A stretch of 64,000 bases of DNA from Arachnia rubra (GTDB lineage: Bacteria; Actinomycetota; Actinomycetes; Propionibacteriales; Propionibacteriaceae): positions 2,790,001 to 2,854,000 of the forward strand of contig NZ_AP024463.1 of assembly GCF_019973735.1 (NCBI RefSeq), read 5' to 3'. The notes under the pieces were generated by a model. The model made no database searches, had not been told where the DNA came from, and was given only the letters and a program-made list of their open reading frames with translations. The position numbers were made by a program, and so were the translations under genes. Below, piece by piece: positions 18,866-27,987 of the stretch (its first letter is position 1; every line of letters begins with the position of its first letter).

Positions 18866-20218
18866 ATGAGAAACACAACCAGCAAGTCCACATCATCCAC
18901 TGCACCAGCCACCAAGCACATCAGCAGACACAAGCCCCGCGGCTCCTTCCTACTGCGCTCCCTGGCACTGCCGGTGGCCGCTGTCATGGGAGCCGGCGCC
19001 TTCATGTTGCACAGCCCAAACGCAGCCATCGCTGCCCCGCCGGAGCCCACCGAATCAGCCTCCACCTCTGCTTCCGCCTCTGCGTCCCCGTCCGCCTCGC
19101 CCTCCCCCTCTGCTTCTGAAACCGGAGCATCCGCCGAATCCGCCGAGAAGGCCCGCATCACAGCGACAGCACAGGGCCTGGTGGACGCCGGTTTCCCGGC
19201 GGCTCTGGCCGCAGTGACGAAAGCCGATGGAAGCACCGTCGGCGTCGCCGTCGGCAAGGGAAACCTGGAAACCGGCGAAGCCCCACCCCTCGACGGCGAA
19301 GTCCGCATCGGATCCAACACCAAAACCTTCGTAGCAGTAGTGATCCTGCAACTCGTCCAAGAAGGCAAAATCACCCTCGACGAACCCATCGAAACCTACC
19401 TCCCAGGCCTACTCCACGGCGAAGGCATCGACGGCTCGAAAATCACCGTCCGCCAACTCCTGCAACACACCAGCGGCCTCCCCGAATACACCGACACTGT
19501 TCCTGGCGAGACCGACATCTTCCAGATCAGAGACAACTACTACTCAACCCGCGACCTACTCGATGTCGCTCTGAGCCATCCCGCACTATTCGAGCCTGGT
19601 AGCCAGTTCAAGTACACCAACACCAACTATCTTGTGTTGTCGCTGCTGGCCGAGAAGGTCACCCACCGGCCCCTGGCCGAGCAGATCACCCAGCGGATTG
19701 TTGAGCCATTGGGGCTTTCACACACCTACTACCCGGGCCCCGGAGAGGAAGACATCCGAGGCACACACCCCCACGGCTACCACCGCAACACCCCAACTGA
19801 GGACTGGAAGGACATCACCCGCATGGATCCGTCGTGGGGCGGCGGCGCGGGAGCCATGATCTCCACCCCCAGCGAGCTGAACAAGTTCTTCCAGGCCACC
19901 TTCGACGGCACCCTCCTGAGCCAAGACTCCATCGCCGAGATGAAGAAAACCGTCGACACCGGAGGCACGCACGGGAATGGCTACGGTCTGGGTCTCATCA
20001 ACTACCCACTCAGCTGCGGAGGCACCGCTTGGGGGCATGGCGGCACCATTCACGGCTACCAGACCTACGACGCTGTCGGCCCCGATGGGGCCGCTGTCAC
20101 CATCGCGGTGACTGCTCTACCCCAAACCTTCGTCGCCGACCTTCATGACACAGCAGCTTCGCAGGAAAAGAACCAACTCGGTTTGAAAGCCGTCGACTCC
20201 CTGCTGTGTAACCGCTGA
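18866..20218 (+). CDS. Secreted R61-type DD-peptidase/serine hydrolase, copy 1
   Basis: A 450-aa exported serine hydrolase of the class C beta-lactamase/DD-peptidase family. A long polar N-region precedes the signal helix (FLLRSLALPVAAVMGAGAFML), then a Ser/Ala/Pro-rich linker to about residue 95. Catalytic motifs are SNTK (Ser150, Lys153), YTN in FKYTNTNY, and HGG in WGHGGTIHGY. Two cysteines (LSCG and the C-terminal LLCNR) sit where Streptomyces R61 DD-peptidase has its disulfide. Expected action is on D-Ala-D-Ala stems of peptidoglycan outside the membrane. The start MRNTT is chosen because upstream sequence is conserved as DNA rather than as protein among paralogues. Confidence 0.88.
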   Translation: MRNTTSKSTSSTAPATKHISRHKPRGSFLLRSLALPVAAVMGAGAFMLHSPNAAIAAPPEPTESASTSASASASPSASPSPSASETGASAESAEKARITATAQGLVDAGFPAALAAVTKADGSTVGVAVGKGNLETGEAPPLDGEVRIGSNTKTFVAVVILQLVQEGKITLDEPIETYLPGLLHGEGIDGSKITVRQLLQHTSGLPEYTDTVPGETDIFQIRDNYYSTRDLLDVALSHPALFEPGSQFKYTNTNYLVLSLLAEKVTHRPLAEQITQRIVEPLGLSHTYYPGPGEEDIRGTHPHGYHRNTPTEDWKDITRMDPSWGGGAGAMISTPSELNKFFQATFDGTLLSQDSIAEMKKTVDTGGTHGNGYGLGLINYPLSCGGTAWGHGGTIHGYQTYDAVGPDGAAVTIAVTALPQTFVADLHDTAASQEKNQLGLKAVDSLLCNR

Positions 20219-20241
20219 GAACATATCAGCAAGGACCTTAT

Positions 20242-20278
20242 TGCTCCCGCAGTCGCGCTAATTGCGGCTGCGGGAGCA
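20242..20278 (+). terminator. Hairpin after DD-peptidase copy 1
   Basis: An 11-bp stem TGCTCCCGCAG/CTGCGGGAGCA with a 15-nt loop, 24 nt after the stop. No T-run follows, so it may be a weak terminator or transcript-stabilising hairpin. An identical copy lies at 21815-21851. Confidence 0.4.
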
Positions 20279-20379
20279 GCACATCTGTTGCAACCCGATA
20301 GTGGCCGAAGACGGCTGCGACTTCCAGAACACCTGAACAGGGTTGCAGCGGACGGCTGGAACCCCACCAGATACCAACG

Positions 20380-20453
20380 CTGTCCTTTTGGACAGGGTGA
20401 TGCTGTTCCTGCGGCGGGGGCGAACGGCCAGGTGGCGCTGCGACGCTGATGCC
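20380..20453 (+). promoter_or_regulatory. Promoter/operator of DD-peptidase copy 2
   Basis: The palindrome CTGTCCTTTTGGACAG is at 20380-20395, followed by the conserved GC-rich block and GACGCT 6 nt before the ATG at 20454. It is identical to the copy 3 region over its full length. Confidence 0.55.
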
Positions 20454-21791
20454 ATGAGAAACACAACGAAGAACTCCGCACCATCCGCCAAGCACATCAG
20501 CGGGCACAAGTCCCGCGGCTCCTTCCTACTGCGCTCCCTGGCACTGCCGGTGGCCGCTGTCATGGGAGCCGGCGCCTTCATGTTGCACAGCCCAAACGCA
20601 GCCATCGCTGCCCCGCCGGAGCCCACCGAATCAGCCTCCACCTCTGCTTCCGCCTCTGCGTCCCCGTCCGCCTCGCCCTCCCCCTCTGCTTCTGAAACCG
20701 GAGCATCCGCCGAATCCGCCGAGAAGGCCCGCATCACAGCGACAGCACAGGGCCTGGTGGACGCCGGTTTCCCGGCGGCTCTGGCCGCAGTGACGAAAGC
20801 CGATGGAAGCACCGTCGGCGTCGCCGTCGGCAAGGGAAACCTGGAAACCGGCGAAGCCCCACCCCTCGACGGCGAAGTCCGCATCGGATCCAACACCAAA
20901 ACCTTCGTAGCAGTAGTGATCCTGCAACTCGTCCAAGAAGGCAAAATCACCCTCGACGAACCCATCGAAACCTACCTCCCAGGCCTACTCCACGGCGAAG
21001 GCATCGACGGCTCGAAAATCACCGTCCGCCAACTCCTGCAGCACACAAGCGGACTACCCGAATACAACGACAAGATCGGCCTTGATGACCCCTTCGCCAA
21101 CCGGGATGTCTACTATTCGCAGAGGGATTGCCTCGACGTCGCTCTGAGCCATCCCGCACTATTCGAGCCTGGTAGCCAGTTCAAGTACACCAACACCAAC
21201 TATCTTGTGTTGTCGCTGCTGGCCGAGAAGGTCACCCACCGGCCCCTGGCCGAACAGATCACCCAGCGGATCATCGAGCCATTGGGGCTTTCACACACCT
21301 ACTACCCGGGCCCCGGCGAACAGAACATCCGCGGCACACACCCCCACGGCTACCACCGCAACACCCCAACTGAGGACTGGAAGGACATCACCCGCATGGA
21401 TCCGTCGTGGGGCGGCGGCGCGGGAGCCATGATCTCCACCCCCAGCGAGCTGAACAAGTTCTTCCAGGCCACCTTCGACGGCACCCTCCTGAACCAGGAC
21501 AGCATCGCCGAGATGAAGAAAACCGTCGACACCGGAGGCACGCACGGGAATGGCTACGGTCTGGGTCTCATCAACTACCCACTCAGCTGCGGAGGCACCG
21601 CTTGGGGGCATGGCGGCACCATTCACGGCTACCAGACCTACGACGCTGTCGGCCCCGATGGGGCCGCTGTCACCATCGCGGTGACTGCTCTACCCCAAAC
21701 CTTCGTCGCCGACCTTCATGACACAGCAGCTTCGCAGGAAAAGAACCAACTCGGTTTGAAAGCCGTCGACTCCCTGCTGTGTAACCGCTGA
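20454..21791 (+). CDS. Secreted R61-type DD-peptidase/serine hydrolase, copy 2
   Basis: A 445-aa paralogue almost identical to copy 1 from the signal helix through the SNTK motif, including the Ser/Ala/Pro linker. It differs in the loop after SGLPEY, which here reads NDKIGLDDPFANRDVYYSQRDCL instead of the copy 1 version, and then returns to near identity to the end. Catalytic motifs SNTK, YTN and HGG are intact. The switch from identity to divergence and back indicates gene conversion around a variable loop near the active site. Confidence 0.88.
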   Translation: MRNTTKNSAPSAKHISGHKSRGSFLLRSLALPVAAVMGAGAFMLHSPNAAIAAPPEPTESASTSASASASPSASPSPSASETGASAESAEKARITATAQGLVDAGFPAALAAVTKADGSTVGVAVGKGNLETGEAPPLDGEVRIGSNTKTFVAVVILQLVQEGKITLDEPIETYLPGLLHGEGIDGSKITVRQLLQHTSGLPEYNDKIGLDDPFANRDVYYSQRDCLDVALSHPALFEPGSQFKYTNTNYLVLSLLAEKVTHRPLAEQITQRIIEPLGLSHTYYPGPGEQNIRGTHPHGYHRNTPTEDWKDITRMDPSWGGGAGAMISTPSELNKFFQATFDGTLLNQDSIAEMKKTVDTGGTHGNGYGLGLINYPLSCGGTAWGHGGTIHGYQTYDAVGPDGAAVTIAVTALPQTFVADLHDTAASQEKNQLGLKAVDSLLCNR

Positions 21792-21814
21792 GAACATATC
21801 AGCAAGGACCTTAT

Positions 21815-21851
21815 TGCTCCCGCAGTCGCGCTAATTGCGGCTGCGGGAGCA
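21815..21851 (+). terminator. Hairpin after DD-peptidase copy 2
   Basis: Identical to the hairpin at 20242-20278: stem TGCTCCCGCAG/CTGCGGGAGCA without a T-run. Confidence 0.4.
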
Positions 21852-21952
21852 GCACATCTGTTGCAACCCGATAGTGGCCGAAGACGGCTGCGACTTCCAG
21901 AACACCTGAACAGGGTTGCAGCGGACGGCTGGAACCCCACCAGATACCAACG

Positions 21953-22026
21953 CTGTCCTTTTGGACAGGGTGATGCTGTTCCTGCGGCGGGGGCGAACGG
22001 CCAGGTGGCGCTGCGACGCTGATGCC
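21953..22026 (+). promoter_or_regulatory. Promoter/operator of DD-peptidase copy 3
   Basis: The palindrome CTGTCCTTTTGGACAG is at 21953-21968, then the conserved block and GACGCT 6 nt before the ATG at 22027. Confidence 0.55.
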
Positions 22027-23352
22027 ATGAGAAACACAACGAAGAACTCCGCACCATCCGCCAAGCACATCAGCGGGCACAAGTCCCGCGGCTCCTTCCT
22101 ACTGCGCTCTCTGGCACTGCCGGTGGCCGCCGTCATGGGAGCCGGCACCTTCATGCTGCACGCTCCAGAGGTAGCCATGGCAGCCCCACCAGAACCCACC
22201 GAATCAGCCTCCACCTCTGCTTCCGCCTCTGCGTCCCCGTCCGCCTCGCCCTCCCCCTCTGCTTCTGAAACCGGAGCATCCGCCGAATCCGCCGAGAAAG
22301 CCCGCATCACAGCGACAGCACAGGGCCTGGTGGACGCCGGTTTCCCGGCGGCCCTGGCCGCAGTCACGAAAGCCGATGGAAGCACCGTCGGCGTCGCCGT
22401 CGGCAAGGGAAACCTGGAAACCGGCGAAGCCCCACCCCTCGACGGCGAAGTCCGCATCGGATCCAACACCAAAACCTTCACCGCCGTGGTCATCCTGCAA
22501 CTCGTCCAAGAAGGCAAAATCACCCTCGACGAACCCATCGAAACCTACCTCCCAGGCCTAATCCACGGCGAAGGCATCGACAGCTCGAAAATCACCGTCC
22601 GCCAACTCCTACAGCACACAAGCGGACTACCCGAATACAACGACAAGATCGGCCTTGATGACCCCTTCGCCAACCGGGATGTCTACTATTCGCAGAGGGA
22701 TTGCCTCGACGTCGCTCTGAGCCATCCCGCACTATTCGAGCCTGGTAGCCAGTTCAAGTACACCAACACCAACTATCTTGTGTTGTCGCTGCTGGCCGAG
22801 AAGGTCACCCACCGGCCCCTGGCCGAACAGATCACCCAGCGGATCATCGAGCCATTGGGGCTTTCACACACCTACTACCCGGGCCCCGGCGAACAGAACA
22901 TCCGCGGCACACACCCTCAAGGCTACGAGCGAAACAGCCAGGGACAGCTGGAAGATATCACCCGCATGGATCCCTCCGTAGCCACCGGGGCAGGAGCCAT
23001 GATCTCCACACCCACCGAACTCAATAAATTCCTCCAAGCCATCCTTGACGGCACCCTCCTGAACCAGGACAGCATCGCCGAGATGCAGAAGACCGTCGAC
23101 ACCGGAGGCGCGCTCGGGAATGGCTACGGTCTGGGTCTCATCAACTATCCACTCAGCTGTGGCGGCTCCTATTGGGGGCATGGCGGTAGCATCGAGGGCT
23201 ACGGCACCTTCAATGGCATGGGGCCTGATGGCACCGCCGTGACCGTCGCCGTCACCGCCCTGCCATCTGCCATTGTGGACGACCCCAACAACGCCATCGC
23301 GAAATACCAGCTTGGTCTGCAGGCGGTCGACTCCACGCTCTGCAACCACTAA
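22027..23352 (+). CDS. Secreted R61-type DD-peptidase/serine hydrolase, copy 3
   Basis: A 441-aa paralogue with signal helix, Ser/Ala/Pro linker, and motifs SNTK, YTN and HGG (WGHGGSIEGY). The first two thirds match copy 2, including the NDKIGLDDPFANRD loop. The last third (YERNSQGQLEDITRMDPS, then FNGMGPDGTAVTVAVTALP and KYQLGLQAVDSTLCN) instead resembles copy 5. It is therefore a mosaic of two sublineages. Confidence 0.88.
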   Translation: MRNTTKNSAPSAKHISGHKSRGSFLLRSLALPVAAVMGAGTFMLHAPEVAMAAPPEPTESASTSASASASPSASPSPSASETGASAESAEKARITATAQGLVDAGFPAALAAVTKADGSTVGVAVGKGNLETGEAPPLDGEVRIGSNTKTFTAVVILQLVQEGKITLDEPIETYLPGLIHGEGIDSSKITVRQLLQHTSGLPEYNDKIGLDDPFANRDVYYSQRDCLDVALSHPALFEPGSQFKYTNTNYLVLSLLAEKVTHRPLAEQITQRIIEPLGLSHTYYPGPGEQNIRGTHPQGYERNSQGQLEDITRMDPSVATGAGAMISTPTELNKFLQAILDGTLLNQDSIAEMQKTVDTGGALGNGYGLGLINYPLSCGGSYWGHGGSIEGYGTFNGMGPDGTAVTVAVTALPSAIVDDPNNAIAKYQLGLQAVDSTLCNH

Positions 23353-23455
23353 AGAGACCCCTTCCCACTGCAGAGCGATGGTTGATGGGCCGGTGGAGTT
23401 CCAGCTGTCCTGCAACTCCACCGGCCCACGCACTAACCCTTGATAAGACAATGCT

Positions 23456-23551
23456 GCTCTCTTTCGGATAAAGCAACGCTCTCTTTCGGATAAAACAACA
23501 CTGTGCCTGCGGCCGGGGCGAATAGCCGGGTGGCGCTGCAACGCTGAAACC
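23456..23551 (+). promoter_or_regulatory. Promoter/operator of DD-peptidase copy 4
   Basis: The full palindrome is absent. Two tandem 22-nt units containing GCTCTCTTTCGGATAAA (23456 and 23478) keep only the right half-site GGATAA. The conserved CTGTGCCTGCGGCCGGGGCG block and AACGCT 6 nt before the ATG at 23552 remain. Confidence 0.45.
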
Positions 23552-24868
23552 ATGAGAAACACGACAAAAACCTCTGCGTCGCTCACCGATCCGGCCACCG
23601 AAAGCACCGACAGGCACAGGGCCCGCGGCTCCTTCCTGCTCCGCTCCCTGGCGCTCCCGGTGGCCGCCGTCATGGGAGCCGGCACCTTCATGCTGCACGC
23701 GCCTGGGGTGGCGGTGGCCGATCCGTCGACGCCTGGGGCCTCGGAGACCCCGTCGCCCGTGGCGACTGGATCAGCTTCATCAGCCGAGAAGGAACAGGTG
23801 CTGTCAGCCGCACAAAACCTGGTCGATGGCGGCTACCCAGCAGCCCTGACAGCCGTACGCGACAAGGACGGCAACACCATCGGCGCAGCCGCAGGCACAG
23901 GAAACCTGGAAACCGGCGAAGCCCCACCCCTCGACGGCGAAGTCCGCATCGGATCCAACACCAAAACCTTCGTAGCAGTGGTGATCCTGCAACTCGTCCA
24001 AGAAGGCAAAATCACCCTCGACGAACCCATCGAAACCTACCTCCCAGGCCTACTCCACGGCGAAGGCATCGACGGCGCCAAGATCACCGTCCGCCAACTC
24101 CTGCAACACACCAGCGGCCTCCCCGAATACACCGACACTGTTCCTGGCGAGACCGACATCTTCCAGATCAGAGACAACTACTACTCAACCCGCGACCTAC
24201 TCGATGTCGCCCTGAGCAAACCAGCAGCCTTCGAACCAGGCAGCCAATTCAGGTACACCAACACCAACTACATCGTGTTGACCTTGCTGGCTGAGAAGGT
24301 CACCCACCGGCCCCTGGCCGAGCAGATCACCCAGCGCATCACCGAGCCCCTCGGACTAGCGCACACCTACTATCCCAATCCCGGCGAAGAAGAGATCCGA
24401 GGCACACATCCCCACGGCTACCACCGCAACACCCCCACCGAGAATTGGCAAGACATCACCCGCATGGACCCCTCCTGGGCCGGCGGCGCGGGAGCCATGA
24501 TCTCCACCCCCAGCGAACTAGGCACCTTCATCCAAGCCACCCTCAACGGCACCCTCCTCACCCAAGACTCCATCAACGAGATGAAGAAAACCGTCGACAC
24601 CAGCAATCTGAGCGGTGTTCCTGGAAGCGGTTATGGCTTGGGCATATTCAGCATGCCCCTCAGCTGCGGTACCGCTTGGGGACACAGCGGCGGTATCCCC
24701 GGCTACACCACCCAGAACATGGTCGGCCCCGACGGCACCGCCGTCACCATCGCAGGCACCGCGCCGCTGCAGGCGATCGTAGATCCCAGCGACACCGCAG
24801 CTGTCCAGCAGAAGGCAAAGCTAATGCCTGACGCCGTCGACTCCCTGCTGTGCAAACGCCAAGGGTGA
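23552..24868 (+). CDS. Secreted R61-type DD-peptidase/serine hydrolase, copy 4
   Basis: A 438-aa paralogue. The signal helix is conserved but the linker is shorter and different (DPSTPGASETPSPVATGSAS). Motifs are SNTK, YTN in RYTNTNY, and HSG in WGHSGGIPGY. The variable loop is the copy 1 type (TDTVPGETDIFQIRDNYYS). The C-terminus ends CKRQG, as in copy 8. Downstream sequence resembles the start region of the histidine kinase gene at 30.6 kb. Confidence 0.88.
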   Translation: MRNTTKTSASLTDPATESTDRHRARGSFLLRSLALPVAAVMGAGTFMLHAPGVAVADPSTPGASETPSPVATGSASSAEKEQVLSAAQNLVDGGYPAALTAVRDKDGNTIGAAAGTGNLETGEAPPLDGEVRIGSNTKTFVAVVILQLVQEGKITLDEPIETYLPGLLHGEGIDGAKITVRQLLQHTSGLPEYTDTVPGETDIFQIRDNYYSTRDLLDVALSKPAAFEPGSQFRYTNTNYIVLTLLAEKVTHRPLAEQITQRITEPLGLAHTYYPNPGEEEIRGTHPHGYHRNTPTENWQDITRMDPSWAGGAGAMISTPSELGTFIQATLNGTLLTQDSINEMKKTVDTSNLSGVPGSGYGLGIFSMPLSCGTAWGHSGGIPGYTTQNMVGPDGTAVTIAGTAPLQAIVDPSDTAAVQQKAKLMPDAVDSLLCKRQG

Positions 24869-24962
24869 GAACTCTGCTGAGACTGAATGTTCACGGCATA
24901 ACGATCCCTCGCCTGTGCTTGACTCACGACGCCCAGCGCACCTGACACACCAGAGGCGCAGG

Positions 24963-25048
24963 CTATCCGTTCGGACAGGTTCTCCCGGCAGAAAACACTG
25001 TTCCTGCGGTGGGGGTGAAGGTCAGGGTGGTGTTGCGACGCTGAAGCC
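24963..25048 (+). promoter_or_regulatory. Promoter/operator of DD-peptidase copy 5
   Basis: CTATCCGTTCGGACAG (24963-24978) is the palindrome with one changed base. The block ACTGTTCCTGCGGTGGGGG follows, with GACGCT 6 nt before the ATG at 25049. A TGA in the frame upstream of the ATG shows that this conservation is not protein-coding. Confidence 0.55.
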
Positions 25049-26347
25049 ATGAGAAACATGACAAAAACCTCTGCGTCGCTCACCGGCCCGGCCACCGAGG
25101 CCACCGGAGGACAGAAGCCGCGTGGTTCTTTCTTGCTGCGGTCCCTGGCGCTGCCGGTGGCCGCTGTCATGGGAGCCGGCACCCTCATGCTGCACGCGCC
25201 TGGGGTGGCCGTGGCTGATCCGTCGATACCAGGAACATCGGAGACCCCGTCACCCGCAGTGACAGGATCAGGCTCACCAGCCGAGAAGGAACAGGTGCTG
25301 TCCGCTGCGCAAAGCCTGGTCGATGGCGGTTTCCCGGCGGCTCTGGCCGCAGTGACGAAAGCCGATGGAAGCACCGTCGGCGTCGCGGTCGGCAAGGGAA
25401 ACCTGGAAACTGGGGAAGCCCCGCCTCTGGACGGTGAAGTCCGCATCGGTTCTAGCACAAAGACTTTCACCGCGGTGGTGATCCTGCAGCTGGTTCAGGA
25501 GGGCACAATCAGCCTGGATGAGCCGGTGGCAACCTACCTACCCGGCCTGCTGAAAGGCGAGGGCATCGACGGCTCGAAAATCACCGTGCGCCAACTCCTG
25601 CAACACACCAGCGGACTACCCGAATACACCGACCAGACCGGCCACGAGGACCCCGTCGCCAACCGCAACAACTACTACTCTCCCAGGGACCTGCTCGACT
25701 TTGCCCTGAAGAAACCAGCGGATTTCGCTCCTGGCAGCCAGTGGAAATATTCCAACACCAACTACGTCATGTTGTCCTTGCTGGCAGAGAAGGTCACCCA
25801 CCGGCCTCTGGCTGAGCAGATCACCAAACGCATCACCGAGCCCCTCGGGCTGAACCACACCTACTACCCGAACCCCGGCGAAGAAGAGATCCGAGGCACA
25901 CACCCCCACGGCTATCACCGCAACTCACAAGGCGAGCTGGAGGACATCACCCGCAAGGACCCCTCAGAGGCCGGCGGCGCGGGAGCCATGATCTCCACCC
26001 CCAGCGAGCTGAACAAGTTCTTCCAAGCCGTCCTTGATGGCACCCTTCTGAGCCAGGACTCCATCGCCGAGATGAAGAAAACCGTCGACGCAGGGCAGCC
26101 CGAAACAGGCGTAGACCACTATGGCCTGGGCATCATCAGCACCTCGCTCAGTTGCGGAGGCACAGCCTGGGGACATGCTGGCAGCATCCCCGGCTACACC
26201 ACCTTTAACGGGGTGGGGCCTGATGGCACCGCCGTGACCGTTACGGTCACCGCCCTGACAACGGCCATTGCAGATGATCCCAGTAGCGCCATTGAGAAAT
26301 ACCAGCTCGGTCTGCAGGCGGTCGACTCCACGCTCTGCAACCGCTAA
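25049..26347 (+). CDS. Secreted R61-type DD-peptidase/serine hydrolase, copy 5
   Basis: A 432-aa paralogue with signal helix (FLLRSLALPVAAVMGAGTLML) and DPSIPGTSETPSPAV linker. Motifs are SSTK, YSN in WKYSNTNY, and HAG in WGHAGSIPGY. The variable loop TDQTGHEDPVANRNNYYSPRD differs from the other copies. It is one of the more divergent members in the central domain (KKPADFAPGSQWKYS), although the ATPSEL-type and C-terminal segments match its neighbours. Confidence 0.88.
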   Translation: MRNMTKTSASLTGPATEATGGQKPRGSFLLRSLALPVAAVMGAGTLMLHAPGVAVADPSIPGTSETPSPAVTGSGSPAEKEQVLSAAQSLVDGGFPAALAAVTKADGSTVGVAVGKGNLETGEAPPLDGEVRIGSSTKTFTAVVILQLVQEGTISLDEPVATYLPGLLKGEGIDGSKITVRQLLQHTSGLPEYTDQTGHEDPVANRNNYYSPRDLLDFALKKPADFAPGSQWKYSNTNYVMLSLLAEKVTHRPLAEQITKRITEPLGLNHTYYPNPGEEEIRGTHPHGYHRNSQGELEDITRKDPSEAGGAGAMISTPSELNKFFQAVLDGTLLSQDSIAEMKKTVDAGQPETGVDHYGLGIISTSLSCGGTAWGHAGSIPGYTTFNGVGPDGTAVTVTVTALTTAIADDPSSAIEKYQLGLQAVDSTLCNR

Positions 26348-26395
26348 GAAGACACCCACCTACTGCACTCCTGCGACTCCACCGGCCCACGGCGT

Positions 26396-26492
26396 TATCC
26401 CTTGGATAGGGGGACGCTGCTCTCTTTCGGATAGAACAACACTGTTCCTACGGCGGGGGCGAAGGGCCGGGTGGCGTTGCGACGCTGGAACC
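26396..26492 (+). promoter_or_regulatory. Promoter/operator of DD-peptidase copy 6
   Basis: TATCCCTTGGATA (26396-26408) is a shortened palindrome with a 3-nt spacer, and GCTCTCTTTCGGATAG follows at 26419. The ACTGTTCCTACGGCGGGGGCG block and GACGCT 6 nt before the ATG at 26493 are kept. Confidence 0.5.
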
Positions 26493-27812
26493 ATGAGAAA
26501 AACAATCAGAAACTCTGCACTATCCACTGCGTCGACCACCGAGACCATCAGCCTGCGCAAGCCTCGCGGCTCGTTCCTGCTGCGGTCCCTGGCGCTCCCG
26601 GTGGCCGCTGTCATGGGAGCCGGTGCCCTGATGATGCACGCTCCAGAGGTAGCCATGGCAGCCCCACCGGACCCCACCGAATCAGCCTCCGCCTCGGCTT
26701 CTGCTTCCACCTCAGCCTCCGAGACGGAGTCCGCCGAGAAAGCCCGCATCACAGCGACAGCACAGGGCCTGGTGGACGCCGGTTTCCCGGCGGCCCTGGC
26801 CGCAGTCACGAAAGCCGATGGAAGCACCGTCGGCGTCGCCGTCGGCAAGGGGAACCTGGAAACCGGTGAGGCCCCGCCCCTGGACGGTGAAGTCCGGATC
26901 GGCTCAATTTCGAAGACCTTCACCGCCGTGGTGACCATGCAACTCGTCCAGGAAGGCAAAATCACCTTCGACGAGCCCATCGAAACCTACCTTCCAGGCC
27001 TAATCCGCGGGGAAGGCATCGACGGCTCGAAGATCACCGTCCGCCAGCTGCTGCAGCACACCAGCGGCTTGCCCGAATACAGCGACCAGATCGGCCTTGA
27101 TGACCCCTTCGCCAACCGTGACAAGTACTACTCAGCGAGAGACACGCTCGATCTTGCCCTGAGCAAACCGGCGGCTTTCGAGCCCGGCAGCCAATTCAAG
27201 TACACCAACACCAACTACATCGTGCTATCGCTGCTAGCCGAGAAAGTCACCCACCGGCCCCTAGCAGAACAGATCACCAAACGCATCATCGAACCCCTCG
27301 GACTCACCCACACCTACCTGCCGGGTCCCGGAGAAGAAAACATTCGCGGCACACACCCCCACGCCTACACGAGGAACAACCAGGGGCAGCTGGAGGACAT
27401 CACCCGGCAGGACCCATCCGCAGCAGGCGGCGCAGGAGCCATGATCTCCACCCCCAGCGAACTAACCAAGTTCCTCCAAGCCACCTTCAACGGCACCCTC
27501 CTCAACCAGGACTCCATTACTGAGATGAAGAAGACCGTTGAAGCCAGTGATCTGATTGGTGTTCCCGGGAGCGGCTACGGCCTGGGCATATTCTCCATGC
27601 CCCTCAGCTGCGGCGGCGAGGCCTGGGGACACAGCGGCGGTATCCCCGGCTACGGCAGCTACAACATGGTCGGCCCTGACGGCACCGCCATGGCTCTCAC
27701 CGTAACCGCCCCACCAGATGCCATCGTGGACGATCCCACCGACACCGCGGCCATCCAGCAGAAGGGGAAGCTGGTGCGTGACACCGTCGACTCCTTGCTG
27801 TGCAACCGCTGA
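26493..27812 (+). CDS. Secreted R61-type DD-peptidase/serine hydrolase, copy 6
   Basis: A 439-aa paralogue with signal helix and a Ser/Ala linker shorter than in copies 1-3. Motifs are SISK, YTN in FKYTNTNY, and HSG in WGHSGGIPGY. The loop SDQIGLDDPFANRDKYYSARD belongs to the copy 2/3 type while the C-terminal region (VPGSGYGLGIFSMPLSCGG) resembles copies 4 and 8. A long upstream in-frame extension overlapping copy 5 is considered non-coding. Confidence 0.88.
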   Translation: MRKTIRNSALSTASTTETISLRKPRGSFLLRSLALPVAAVMGAGALMMHAPEVAMAAPPDPTESASASASASTSASETESAEKARITATAQGLVDAGFPAALAAVTKADGSTVGVAVGKGNLETGEAPPLDGEVRIGSISKTFTAVVTMQLVQEGKITFDEPIETYLPGLIRGEGIDGSKITVRQLLQHTSGLPEYSDQIGLDDPFANRDKYYSARDTLDLALSKPAAFEPGSQFKYTNTNYIVLSLLAEKVTHRPLAEQITKRIIEPLGLTHTYLPGPGEENIRGTHPHAYTRNNQGQLEDITRQDPSAAGGAGAMISTPSELTKFLQATFNGTLLNQDSITEMKKTVEASDLIGVPGSGYGLGIFSMPLSCGGEAWGHSGGIPGYGSYNMVGPDGTAMALTVTAPPDAIVDDPTDTAAIQQKGKLVRDTVDSLLCNR

Positions 27813-27846
27813 GGAGGAAATCCCTACCCGCCCAACGTGCATTCCG

Positions 27847-27875
27847 GCCGGGACCCCATAGGGTCCCGGCTCTTT
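27847..27875 (+). terminator. Rho-independent terminator after DD-peptidase copy 6
   Basis: A 10-bp stem GCCGGGACCC/GGGTCCCGGC with a CATA loop, followed by TCTTT. Confidence 0.75.
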
Positions 27876-27904
27876 GCCTGATACCCGTCATATCAAAGGC
27901 ACCC

Positions 27905-27987
27905 CTGTCCATTTGGACAGGGTGGACGAACACATACTGTTCTCACGGCCGGGGTGCAGGAGGGGCGGCCGCTGCCAGGCTGGTTTC
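27905..27987 (+). promoter_or_regulatory. Promoter/operator of DD-peptidase copy 7
   Basis: CTGTCCATTTGGACAG (27905-27920) is followed by ACTGTTCTCACGGCCGGGGT and CAGGCT, which again ends 6 nt before the ATG at 27988. Copies 7 and 8 form a promoter subtype with CAGGCT instead of GACGCT. Confidence 0.55.

Larger units (their letters stand above)
19931..20536 (+). repeat. 606-bp direct repeat, first copy (second at 21504-22109)
   Basis: By eye, 19931-20536 and 21504-22109 are identical (offset 1573 bp). The repeat covers the 3' end of one DD-peptidase, the intergenic region with hairpin and operator, and the 5' end of the next. It marks a recent tandem duplication or gene conversion. Confidence 0.75.
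21504..22109 (+). repeat. 606-bp direct repeat, second copy
   Basis: Second copy of the block starting at 19931. The first mismatch at the right end is at 20537 versus 22110 (C versus T) in the signal-peptide codons. Confidence 0.75.
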
